In this document: positions 1 to 14,053 of the stretch, one piece after another
Layout: each line of letters starts with the position of its first letter
Position numbering within the stretch: position 1 is the first letter of the stretch
Assembly (NCBI GenBank): GCA_015679605.1
Contig: JAAAVE010000074.1
Location: 1 to 36,443, forward strand
Direction of reading: 5' to 3'
Length of the DNA: 36,443 bases
Source of the DNA: Podila epigama
Taxonomy: Eukaryota > Mortierellomycota > Mortierellomycetes > Mortierellales > Mortierellaceae
Notes under the pieces: model-generated
What the model saw: only the letters and a program-made list of their open reading frames with translations
What the model was told of the DNA's origin: nothing
Database searches by the model: none
Translations under genes and position numbers: made by a program

Positions 1-636
1 AGGCGACCCTTTTTTGTTATTCTTCTTTCTTTCTTTCTTTTCTTCTCTTCTTCCTCCCCATTCTTCCTTCACATCTTCATCCTCACCACTACCATCCACA
101 TACACCATCCAAACACACCACCCCCTCCACCACACTCACACTTACACCATTACCCACATCATCTTCATCAACATCATCAACCACTCCTTCACATCATCAT
201 CATCTCGGTCGCATGGTCAAGGATTTGATAAGATAAGTATCCCATTTTATTTCCTTCCCCCCTACCCCTTCACATCCCACCCACAAATCCTTTCCTAAGG
301 CTTTGTGTGGTGTCTTTCTTTTTGCTCGGTTCTCGTGTTGCCTTCCATCTCGGCTCCTCTGCCAGCTGAACGCTGGCAAGTATGTGCGACGGCCCCTCAG
401 GGAAACCTGGGGGGTGGGAAGTCATTCTTAAGTGAATGTAAAGTGGAAAACAACACGAGACCCCACTCGAACAAAAAAAAATGAAAAGAGACCCGCACAT
501 TGACATGGTTAGTTTTGTGGTGACCATTCAATAATTGTTTTTGAAATGAAAAGTAATCCTATGTTCATACTCCACTCACCATTCCTTTGATTTTTTTTTT
601 CTTTCTTTTTTTTTTTCTTTTTCTTTTGTCATCTAG

Positions 637-792
637 ATCTCGCGATCACTCCCAGTCAAGGCCGAACCACCCAGGGTCGGACCAGTCAAGGCCGAACAAT
701 CCAAGTCGAGCCGCCCAAACCCCAAGTCGAAACCACACAAGACCAGGTCGAAGCCGCCCCGAACCATCCAAGCGCGGAAGCCCGGGAAATAA
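637..792 (+). other. Possible terminal exon of an unknown small basic protein
   Basis: A GC-rich island sits between AT-rich flanks. It follows a classic 3' splice site (long T/C tract ending in TAG at 634-636) and has two in-frame 30-nt direct repeats (652-681 and 682-711, sharing 16 identical bases at their starts). One frame reads a Lys/Pro/Ser-rich basic tail with the 10-residue units PVKAEPPRVG and PVKAEQSKSS and stops at TAA 790-792. An AATAAA signal overlaps that stop. No matching upstream exon could be fixed: the ATG at 212 stops after seven codons. Two other frames are also open over most of the island, so the reading frame and even coding status are uncertain. Confidence 0.25.
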
Positions 793-1558
793 ACATAAAA
801 AATAAAAAATAAAAAAAAAATGTCAAAAAAAAATATCCAAAATGTCTTGTATTGAAAATGATCTGCAAAAAAAGTATCGTTGAACATGATGATTATGTCT
901 TCTTTGTCAATGGTGTTGAATGTAATAATGATAATAAAAAAGTAGTATCAAGGCATTGGTTTTTGTGACACGACATGACATGACATGACATTGACTTGAC
1001 ATGTAGAAATGTATGATGATGGCTGATGGCTGATGGCTCTACAATGCATGCTTCTTTCTCCAGATACATGCTGACCCAATGTTGATTGATATGTGCGTGT
1101 TTTTAGATTGAACGAAGCATCTAGCCAGCCATTGGTACCAGCTTACTATTAGCGTAGATTCAATTACAAGATCATTTATCATGTTTAGAAGCACAAACGA
1201 CATGCATTGCCCGCGCGTTATTGTCATGGCATATGGCACTGAGTAAACCCACTTTGACCTTTGACCTTGACCATGTTTGTCACGATTGTCGTCATTGTTC
1301 AAACTGTTTATTCTTTAGTCATCACATCGCATCGTTTGATATGCGCTCAGCATCAGCAGCTTTGATTGACAACTCTCTTTCTTTTTTTTTTTTTTTTTTT
1401 TTGTTGGCTGCAATCCTGTCTTTGTGTCTATCGCGACCTGACCTGACGGGTCTAGTGGCCTTGATAGGTGCTGTACTGTAAATAGTAACGACCTGCTTCG
1501 ACCATGTTGTATGCACTGATTGCAACCATGTGTTGGGAGTGGGCTCAAATTCTAAAGT

Positions 1559-1586
1559 AAAGTGGAAAGTGGAAAGTGGAAAGTGG
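1559..1586 (+). repeat. Tandem repeat, 7-bp unit AAAGTGG x4
   Basis: Four perfect head-to-tail copies of AAAGTGG lie in the intergenic region upstream of SEC16. This is probably an ordinary microsatellite. Confidence 0.9.
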
Positions 1587-2159
1587 ACCCTTGAATTGAA
1601 CGTTGATTTCTTTGTTTGTTTGCGGTGTGGTTCGCAATTTCCCAGGGACGAATCCCGTGACTCGTGGGACAGCGACTACGTGGTTTTTAAGCGAGCATCC
1701 GTTTCTTTCTCTTTACTTTTCCCACTACACTTCTATACTAAGTGTAGTTCAGTTTAGTTTAGTGGGCTTCGTCTACATGTCCATATGACTGACTGACTGA
1801 CTGACGGACGGTCGGACGGACGGAGGGGACCATTCATCCATTGTACACTATATGCTGTTCGAGCAAATACAAGCAAATTCAAGTAAGCAATAACAATTGC
1901 AGCGACGTTGCAGTCTCCAACCTTCGCGTCCACTCCACTCCAACTCTCTTTACTCATCCATCCTCACACTACACACTACAAACACACTACAAGCACACTT
2001 CACGCACACTACAACCACACTACACTCACACAATTGTAGTGGACGAAATCCAATTTTTTTGTGACGTGTCGTCTGCGATTGGCTGGGCGGTCTCAATCAC
2101 TATTTTCCCCCCCCTCTTCTCCTTCTCTCTTCTCCCTCTTCTCTTCTGTCTTTGATCAC

Positions 2160-2162
<3 letters not shown>

Positions 2163-2190
<28 letters not shown>
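2163..2190 (+). repeat. CAT trinucleotide microsatellite
   Basis: About nine CAT units lie in the presumed SEC16 5' UTR or promoter, about 155 bp before the start codon. They are followed by degenerate CTCCAT/CTCAT units. Confidence 0.9.
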
Positions 2191-2344
2191 TCCATCATCT
2201 CCCTCATCTTTCCTCATCTCCCTCATCATTCTCATCCTGGACTCTTTCATCTAGTTCGCGGCCCCTTCCTAGCCCAAGGCTCATCTTCATTGGAACTATC
2301 CCGCAGGTCGCTTATTCATCTTTGAAGAAAAGAAAAGAAAGAAA

Positions 2345-5300
2345 ATGTCCCAGCATCAGCCTCCTGTCGAGGATGGTCCCATCCCATTCTTTGGTTCCGG
2401 ACCAGTTGCCGGTGGTCCTCCTCCAAGAAACGGTCCTCCTCCTCAACGTCTGCCACAGCAACAACAGCAGCAGCAACAGCAACAATATCAACAACAAAGA
2501 CCGTTCCCTCAGCAGACGCGTCCACCTACGCAGCAGCACCGCCATCCTCAGCAACATCCTCAACACTTTGCTCAGGATCAACCTCACTCACACCTCCAGC
2601 AGCAGCAGCAGCAACCTTTGCAAAGACCACCACCACAGCATCAGCAGCAGCCCTCAAGGCAGATGAACCAATCACCTTTCGCTCCCGCCGCCGATCTGTT
2701 TGCTAGCCCACCTGCATCCATCTACAACCAGCACCAACAAGCACCTCCACAGGGTTACCAGCCTCAAGGACATGGACAGCAACAACAGCATCAGGCAGCA
2801 TCAAAGCCAACACCACAACCTGGTCAACAACGCCCGAACGCGCCACCACAGCGCCCTCTTCAGCAGCAGAACCTGCCTCAGCGCAATCCTCAGCATCACC
2901 AGGCGTTCCCTCCTCAACCAGCCACCGTTCCGGCTCCTGCCCCTGCCCCTGTCCCTGCTCAAGCGCCCGTCCCTATCCAGCCCCAGGCATCTGTTGCTGC
3001 CCCTGCTCCTTTCCAGGCAGGACCTCCAGTAGCTACGGCTCCAGCTCCAGCTCCGGCTCTAGCACGCGAACAGACCAACTCACCATTTGGCCATGCGTCC
3101 GATCTGTTTGGATCGGCTCCTCAGAATGTTGCTGGTTGGTCTATTCCATCCGATGCACCCCTCCAGTCTGATGTACCTTTCGCGTCTGCATCCGCGCCAC
3201 CAAAGCCTGTCCAGACCGCACCCTTCGCGGCTCCCGCTCCTGCCCCTGCACCCGTCCCTGTTACGCCTTCAGCAGTGGCACCAATCCAGACGCAGGCGCC
3301 TCCTCCTCCACCACCAGCTTCTGCTGCTGCCGCTGCTACTGTTGCTACTCACTCGCCCTTTGGCACGGGCCGCCCTCCATTGCCGCCAGCACAATTGCAG
3401 AAACAGCCATCGTTGACACAGGTGCCACAACAAACCCCACTGGCCCCTTCGCACCAGCGCCAACCTTCGGTCCAGCTTCAACATCAGCCACCACCACCAC
3501 CAACACAGCAGCAGCAACAGCAACAACAACAGCAAGCTGGCTCGCGTCAGGGATCATTTACGGCCCAAGGGCCACTTCAAGGACCTCCTCAAGGACCACC
3601 TCAAGGACCACCACAAGGACCACCTCAAGGACCTCCTCGCAATAGCCCTGGAGCACACCGACCTCTTGGACTTGCCTCTACTGAGAGAACTGCCACACTC
3701 ACTCCCATGCCACGAACATCTATTGGATCCATCAGCACACCCCGTCATGGTCCTTTGACAGGCCCTCCTTCCGCCTCGTCTGTACATCAGCATCCTGCTG
3801 CCGCATCACCTTATGCCAACCACCCACCACCCAAGACTCCATTGCTGACTGCGATCCAGACGCCGCTCATGCTGCCTGCCCAGACGACTCAGGCGTACCA
3901 GTCTTCCCGTACACCTTACATGGGACCAATGCGATCACAGTTCGCATCAACGTCGCAACTCTTGTTGGAGACCTGTCCGTTCCCCGAATGTGGTGGCGAG
4001 AACAAGCCCCACGCAAAGTTTTGCTCCGAGTGTGGTCGATCTATCGCGGCTGCAAGTCGCTCAGCCACGCCTGCACTCGGTCACTATGCAGAGTTCCCTG
4101 CTAACAATGCACCCCCGATGCCCAGTCTTGATCGAATGAACTCGTACACATACGATCAGACCCTGCCTCAACAGGAGCAAGAGCAGGTGCAACAGCAGCA
4201 GTACGATCCAAACCAATCGTACCCTGGATATGGCGACGATCAAACATACCAACAGCAGGATTACGCATCAGGACAGCCATATGCCCAAGATAACCAGCAG
4301 CAGCAGGAGCAGCAGACATACGATTACACGGGCGATCAGCAAGGCTACGACCAAACTGGTTATTATGACGAAAACGGCCATTACTACGATACTGCCACTG
4401 GCCAGTACGTCGATCCTTATGCACAGCAAGAGCAGGTCGTGCCCGAACCTGAGCCTGAATATGTGGAGCCAGAGCCTGTTGGTATTGACGACCCGTTGAA
4501 TCGTGCTTTTGGATGCCCGTTGATCGCCTTTGGATTCGGAGGTATGTATATGTATCCTGCAGCTGTGTACATTGAAGAGTGTTGGCGTTTTTATTACAAC
4601 GATGTCTATCTTAGGTATGCCATGCGTTTACTTATTTTTGAGTTTGTTGTTGTCTTCCTTGTTTCCTTTTCCTTTTCCTCTGTGTTTGTGTCGATAGGCA
4701 AGATCATGAGCTCATTCCCTCGCACAGTTCAGCGATTTGCTTCGGCTACCTCGGGTATGGTGAACAAGAGATATCCTGGTGATCTTCAAATCCAACATCT
4801 TAAGGATATTGTGCCTGTCGACAGCACTATTGCCTCCTACCCTGGACCACTTTTGAACGACAGTGCTGTCCAGTTGAAGAACAAGCGCAAGGATGTCCTA
4901 AAGTTGATCGAGGACAAGATTCTCGAATTGGAGTCGCACCACCAGTACGCCGATTCATCTGATGGCTACAAGGTCCTCATCTGGAAGCTATTCAAGGTCA
5001 TGTTTGAGCAGGAAGGCACTCTTGTTGGAGGGTAAGGCAGAATATGCACCTACTATGGCATTGAAGAAGTCAAAGGAATAGCAAAGAAGAAAAAGAAAAA
5101 GAAAAAAGACTGACCTTGCCTATGGATGACCTTTTTTTCAATATCATATCTTTATCACAGAGCCAAGGTCGACGAGGCTGTTCGGAGCGTGCTACTTTCG
5201 ATCCCATTGAGTGTTTACCCTGTCCAACCTGGCCACCAACCTACCAGCCCCATTGGATCCTCTACTTCACTCGACGTTTTGCAGGATCTCCTTCGCAACG

Positions 5301-8300
5301 GCGATCGTGCGGGCGCAGTGCGTTACGCCATGAGCTCCAACCTCTGGGCACATGCGCTCGTGATCAGCAGTTGCGTCAACAAGGAACTCTGGAAGGAAGT
5401 CGTCAACGGTTTTGTGCACCAGGAGCTATCAAGCGGAGAAGGCGAATTGCAGGCCAATGGTCGCGAGGCTCTCCGTGTCCTGTACGCCCTCTTCTCTGGC
5501 CAGACCCAGACGGCCGTCTCAGAGCTGATCCCATCTAGTCTGCGCAAGACCCCTGGCGACCTTTCTGAGAATGCTCAAGGTGAAGAGAATCAATTCGTGG
5601 ACGCTGCTTCGCTCTCGCTCATGAAGCTAGTCGAGGAGCCCAAGGTGCCTGAAGCTAGTCTTGGCCAGTGGCGCGATACACTTGTGATGATCCTGTCCAA
5701 CCGCACCGCCGACGACCAGAATGCTATCAGTTCGCTCGGTGACCTGTTGTTGAAGGAAGGCTGGGTCGAGGCAGCCCATATCTGCTACCTCCTGTCGCCT
5801 CGCACATCCGTCCACTCTGGACCAGACGCTCCTTTGAACAAGCTTGTCTTGATCGGTGCCGATTCGAACGCACAATATCCTGCCTACCCTTACTACAAAA
5901 ACATCGAGGCTTTCCAAAAGACCGAGATTTACGAATTTGCTGGCGCCCTTCGAAGTGCTGGAGCCACCGGCGGCTTGCCATTCTTGCAGTCCTACAAGTT
6001 GCTTTATGTCTGGACCTTGATCGAATGGGGCATGTTCTCTGAAGCCGGACGGTAAGTGGTGTGCAAGTGTGTGTTTATGGTTACTTTCGCGGGCATATTC
6101 ATTCGCCCGTATATGTTATTCTAACCTAGTGGTCTTGACTCTCTTGGTGTATGTCAATAGGTACTTGAAAGCAATTGAAGCCATTGTAAAGTCACAAACA
6201 AAGGGCTCGCCTTACTACAATGTTACTTTCCTGGAGCGTCTGAAGGATGTGACCGATCGCATGACTGGAAGCAATCTTGCAGTTGCAGAGTACGTAAATC
6301 TGATGAATGCCTTTGTACATGTCAGGTCATTGCATGTTTTTTTGTAAGAATAAGAAGTAAGGGAAGAAAAAAAAAATTAATAACATTTGTTCATTTCTCT
6401 TTTTTTTCGATTGCAGCGAGTCATGGTTCCCCAAGAATGTGACCAAGCCAACCATTGGCGGCATCTTTGACGCTCTTGACAGCAAAATTTCAAAGTTCAT
6501 TGCTGGTGACAATGATCAGCCCAAGCCCTCGGTCGCAGAGCCCAAGGTTGAGTCCGGTCCGTTTACGAATGCGCCAGCACTGCCCGATATTATTCCTCCT
6601 CCTATGCGCACTGCATCGTCAGCCAGCACCCGTGCCCCAGTAGCTGCTGCCATCCCCGCTGGCAACAACAGCCGCCGATCGTCAGGTCTTGGTCGACCCT
6701 CTTTGGAGATCCCACGCACCGATGCTTTTGGTCACATCCAGCCTTCTGAGCAACCTCTGACTGCTTCTGCGCCAGCTAACGCGACTGCTGGTTATGCCTA
6801 TGCCGAGGATTCGACCTTTAACGCCGAATACCAGAACCAGGATGCTCAGCCGGCTGATGCTCAGTACACTGAAGGACAGTACAATGCTGGCTACGACAGC
6901 CAATACAACTACACTGACTCTACGTACGACAACAGCAACAACAATGGCGAGTACCAGGCTCAGGGAGATGCCCAGTACGATGCGACTCAGTATGACGCCA
7001 CTCAGCAGAACGCTACACCCTATGATACTACTCAGAATGATGGTGCCCAATATGACGCTACTCAGTATGACAATACCCAGTACGATGAGACTCAATATGA
7101 TCCCAACGCTCAGTATGATGGCAATGCCGAGTATGATGGCAATGCCCAGTATGATCCCAACGCACAATACGACGCCAACGCTCAGTACGATCCCAACGCT
7201 CAGTATGATCCCAACGCTCAGTACGATCCTAACGCTCAGTATGATCCCAGTGCTCAATACGATCCCAACGCTCAGTATGATTCCAATGCTCAATACGATC
7301 CTAACGCTCAGTACGATCCCAACGCACAATACGATGCCAATGCCCAGTACGATACCAATGCCCAGTATGACTCTACACAGTACGTCGACAATGGATATGG
7401 CGTCGAGTACGATGAGCAGGCTCAGTACCAGGGTGTTGAAGGCGGCGAGGAGACTGTTGCAGCAGAGTACAATGATGCTGATTACCAGACGACAGAGGAT
7501 CCATCTGTTGGTGGTGTGGCCCCTATCCAGACTGGTGCTACAGCGGCTGCTGTTACTCAGAAAGAGAGTGCACCCCCCAAGAAGAGTGAAGTGCTTGCTG
7601 ACGAGCCTACTCTCGAGCAGCGTGCAGGGGACCATGCTTCATCTTCAGTGAAGAAGGATGTTGCTCCAGTGGCTTCAGAAGCTGCCGTTGTTCCAGCACC
7701 GGTTCAGGCCCAAACGAAGGAGACTCAGCCCTCTGCTGTGCAGCAAGGGGAGGAGGAAGTCCAAGGAGAGTATGGCCAGGAAAGCTATGATTACCAGCAA
7801 GGTGAACAACACCAGGAACAGCAGGGCCAATACACCCAAGAGGGTTATGATCAGAGCCAGTATCCTCAGGAGGGTTATCAAGAGGGCGACTATGCACAGG
7901 GCGAGTACCAGGAGGGTCAATACCAGGAAGGTCAGTACCAAGAGGGTCAATACCAAGAGGGTCAGTACCAAGATGGCCAGTACCAAGACGGTCAATACCA
8001 AGAAGGTCAGTACCAAGAGGGCCAGTACCAAGAGGGTGACTATACTCAGGCTGACTACCAGGGTGAATATCAAGGAGGAGAGTACCTGCAGCAAGGCGAG
8101 ACGCAGACGCAAGGCGATAAGCAAGAAGGTGCTGACTACGTTCAAGCAGAGTACAACCAAGGCGAGTACCAGGGTGAATATCAAGGCGAGTATCAGGGCG
8201 AGTATGCAGAGTACCAGCAAGGATCGGCGCAAGAGTCCACCGAGCCTGGCGTCCTCCCTGTTTCAAGCGAGTATCAGGATCAGGCTGAGTATGATGCATC

Positions 8301-9258
8301 GGGTGTTTACCAAGGCCATCCTAATGGCGCAGAATACTCTGCTGAAGGAGCTCAGGATTACTCTGCAGGTGGCTGGTGGGGAGCAGATGCCAACGCCAAC
8401 ACGAATGAGGTCCCAGCAGCAGATGGTGCTGCCACGGCTGCGGATACTACAGAAGGCGGTGCTCAAGAGCCACAGGAAGACTATGAGGAAGGACAATTTA
8501 TTTCGTTTGGAGCAGTCCCTACGATCCCTACTTTTGGCACTACCCAGACGACCTCCACAGCGACCACCAATACCAACGACGCTGCCTTTGATGACGAGGA
8601 TGACTTTGGTATGGGTAACAACTCGTTGAAGAAGAAGACTCCAGCCGCAGCAACGACGGAGAATGCCAGTGCTCCAAGTACCCAGGACACTGCTGCTGCC
8701 TCTAACACCACTGCCGCCACCGAAGGCGATGAATGTAAGTTTTTACTTTTCGACTTTTAGCTTGGGTGGGCATCACACCTTTTTGTTTTTTATGGTTTTT
8801 TTTCTTCTCTCTCCCACACCGGAAGCGACAATATTTTTAACATTTGTTAACATTGGTACTGTACTCTTTATTTTACCAAAATGATAGCCAAGGGATGGTG
8901 GCCAAAGTTGTTTGGAGAGAAGCGTGAGGGTACACCCAAGCCAGTCAAGGCTAATTTGGGAGAGGCGAATGCGCTTGTGTTTGATCCAGAGCTGAAGCGA
9001 TGGGTGAACAAGAACGGTGGTGGTGATCTTTCTGGTGCGGCAGAGCCGTTGCCTCCACCACCCATGTCACGTACAGCTACGCCAGGTACAACAGGATCTT
9101 CACCTGCTGGTGGACCCTCACCCAGTCCTCGCGCACCTCCTTCCGGAGGCATGGCAGCCGCAGCGGGAGGACCTCCACGTCCAGGCACTGGCACTGGCTC
9201 TGGCGCGCGTCGTGGAGCCCGTGCCAAGTACGTTGATGTCTTTAACAACCCTAACTAA
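2345..9258 (+). CDS. SEC16: COPII coat assembly scaffold Sec16
   Basis: Sec16 organises ER exit sites and scaffolds COPII vesicle coats on the ER surface. Exons by splice signals and phase are 2345-4541, 4698-5031, 5161-6051, 6161-6289, 6417-8734 and 8888-9258, giving 2079 aa. Residues 1-700 are disordered, rich in Gln/Pro/Ala, with five GPPQ units. A four-cysteine zinc ribbon lies at Cys544/549/560/563, and an aromatic OCRE-like stretch at 673-692. The conserved central (ACE1-type) domain starts near 715 (DPLNRAFGCPLIAFGFGG) and runs to about 1190 through exons 2-4. Residues 1215-1950 are acidic, Tyr/Gln-rich repeats. The C-terminal conserved domain begins in exon 6 (GWWPKLFGEK), as expected of Sec16. 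The start is the first ATG after the pyrimidine-rich leader. Identity is secure from the central and C-terminal domains. Exact ends of the low-complexity parts rest on the open frame. Confidence 0.95.
3578..3637 (+). repeat. SEC16 coding repeat, QGPP x5
   Basis: Five 12-nt units (CAAGGACCWCCW) encode QGPP within the disordered N-terminal half of Sec16, at about residues 412-431. Confidence 0.9.
7105..7374 (+). repeat. SEC16 coding repeat, NAQYDx x15
   Basis: Fifteen in-frame 18-nt units encode the hexapeptide NAQYDx (x = P, G, A, S or T), residues about 1414-1503. The array has a fixed period with one N-to-S and one Q-to-E change. Synonymous sites vary (TAT/TAC, GAT/GAC, AAC/AAT), so the peptide period is better conserved than the DNA. 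Confidence 0.95.
7912..8031 (+). repeat. SEC16 coding repeat, EGQYQ x8
   Basis: Eight in-frame 15-nt units encode EGQYQ (two read DGQYQ), residues about 1683-1722. Looser YQGEY units flank the array up to about 8220. It differs in period and sequence from the NAQYDx array 540 bp upstream. Confidence 0.95.
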
Positions 9259-10936
9259 GGATCATGACAAATAGGACCCAATTGAGAAGAAAAAGAAGAA
9301 AAGAAGAAAAAAAAGTGCAAGGTACAAGTTTAGATATGTAATGAAATGACAGAAACCGCAACAAAAAAATATATTTTCACACATTTATGAATTAGAAAAA
9401 GGCCAATGTGTACAAACGTGGTGGATGGTGGTTAGTTGTCCCTTTCTTTTTCCACTGGTTCATGTTGTACGAGTGTGCATGAACAAAAAATGGGTGAGTT
9501 TAGTTATGATTGCACTGCTGTCAATCCACGAGACGAGGCAAAGACGAGAGGGACAGATAATAATGTGTGTTAGTCATCTACAATGGTGTTGTTTCGCAAA
9601 GGGAAAAGGAGTGGGCCGTTGAAGGTGTGTTTGTGTATTCGTTTTGATGTGTGAAGAAGAAGAAGAAAAAAAAAACATTGAGAGCGCCGAGGGTTGAAGG
9701 AAAAGGAGGGGGTGGAATGGGATGTGGAGAAGAACCCTTTTGTTACTCGTCGCTCTTGACTTTTGGGCCAGGGTGGTTTTTGTACAGTATCATGATGTGA
9801 GTTGGATGGTGAAATGGCAATGGGTGCGGTATTCCCTCCAGTCATGGCGCGTTCTTTGGTGCACCGGTTCTTCGGGATCGCTCTGTCATTTGGTGCATCG
9901 TTCCTTTGAGTCCTCGTTCCTTTGAAATCTCGTCTCGTTCCTTTTTTTGGTTCATCGTTTCTTCTTCGTTCATTCACTCTTCTCATTGCCTAGTCTTATT
10001 TCTTGTGGTCAGTTTGCAATTGTCGGTTGTACACCTTTCATTCCCGTCCAAAGAGTCCCAAGCACCGACCTCCTGGCAGATGTTTGTTCTTGTTCTTGTT
10101 CTCGTTCTTGTGTTGATGTTGATGTTTTTTTTTGTTGTTATTTGTGCCCACGGAGAATGGACGGTCCTATTCACCATGCACACTCGAAGTAAACTTGCAG
10201 ACATGTGAAGAGAAGAAAGGAGCGAGCCATTGCTCATCTGAGACCCCCCCTTTCAACCATTGTCGCGTTCCCCTCCTTTCCTGCTTGAATATTTTTTTTT
10301 TCTTTTTTTCCCGCACTGTTGACCATGTTTGGAATGAGGTACAGAGAGAGCCTTGCACAAAGTGGAGTGAGGCCCATCTTTTCATCCACAAACCATCCAT
10401 CTCATCCAACTCTTGGACATTCTGTAAGCCGTGCCGTGGACAGTGCCAAAAAGAAAATGTAATCGTTGTCTCGGGCATTATCATTTTTGAGTTCATTCTC
10501 TCAAGAGAAGCGCCGAGGTGCCTTCCTTTGGACTGGCTTGACATTGGTTGAATGAATGCTTTGCTTTTTGCATGCATGGACGGTTCAGGTTAAGGTCTTA
10601 CTGTTCTGCTACTTTGACTGACTTGGATTACTTACTGCTGATGCATAATGCTCGTGTTGATGATGCGCGCGTGTTGTTTGTTTTTACCGTCGGTCCGAGG
10701 CCCTTGTCGTGTCGTGTCATGTCCTGTCTCGGCCAGTCGAGGCGTTCATCTTTATTTCTTTCTTTCCTTATTTTCCTTCTCTTCTTTCTCCTTTCTACTT
10801 TTCTAATTTTTTTTTTCTTTTCAGTAAACCTCAACACCTCTACCATCCACCAGTCCACTCATTCCATCCGTTTTTCCCTTGGACATCACACTGTTTTTTT
10901 TTATCGCCTCACACTCTCTTCTCTAAAGAACACATC
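9259..10936. other. Intergenic region SEC16 / fumarate reductase
   Basis: This 1.68 kb stretch has no convincing coding region. The first part is an A-rich 3' end after the SEC16 stop. Farther on are TTCTTG-type repeats near 10086-10115 and a strong C/T-rich tract at 10750-10824. That tract ends in a splice-acceptor-like TTTTCAG just upstream of the next gene, compatible with a 5' UTR intron or simply a pyrimidine-rich promoter. Short open frames on both strands show no recognisable domain. Confidence 0.6.
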
Positions 10937-13829
<2,893 letters not shown>

Positions 13830-14053
13830 ACAAAGAATGTTATTGCAAAAGAACCAAAAGAAACAAAAGAATAAAAAAAAAAAACTAAAAATGATTTTTG
13901 TTCCTGACGCGACAAAAAAAGACGCGTGTCTCGTGACTGCTACCTCGAACACTTTTCAAGCTCTTCTTTCATTCACCATTCATGCAAAACCCTTTCTTTC
14001 ACACTTCACTTTTTGAGAACACAATCAACCAAAAAAAAGACAAGGACGACAAT

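Larger units (their letters stand above)
1..2344. other. 5' intergenic region of SEC16, repeat-rich
   Basis: No convincing gene is visible apart from the possible exon at 637-792 listed separately. The stretch is made of pyrimidine-rich tracts (14-60, 590-630, 2105-2150), a long T run near 1383-1402 and several short tandem repeats: GACAT units near 968-1000, GATGGCT units near 1018-1038, AAAGTGG x4 at 1559-1586, GACT/GACG units at 1788-1826, a degenerate CACACTACA family near 1964-2033 and CAT units at 2163-2190. The pyrimidine tract at 2100-2240 just before the SEC16 start looks like its core promoter or 5' UTR. The window edge may cut a gene's upstream region. Confidence 0.6.

Noticed and set aside
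14-298. 94-aa + strand frame at the left edge
   Set aside because: It is pyrimidine-rich promoter-like sequence giving Ser/His/Thr runs; no domain or clear splice partners.
6682-8299. Long - strand frames opposite the SEC16 repeats (317 and 230 aa)
   Set aside because: They mirror the tandem repeats of SEC16 exon 5, which belongs to a well supported gene on the + strand.
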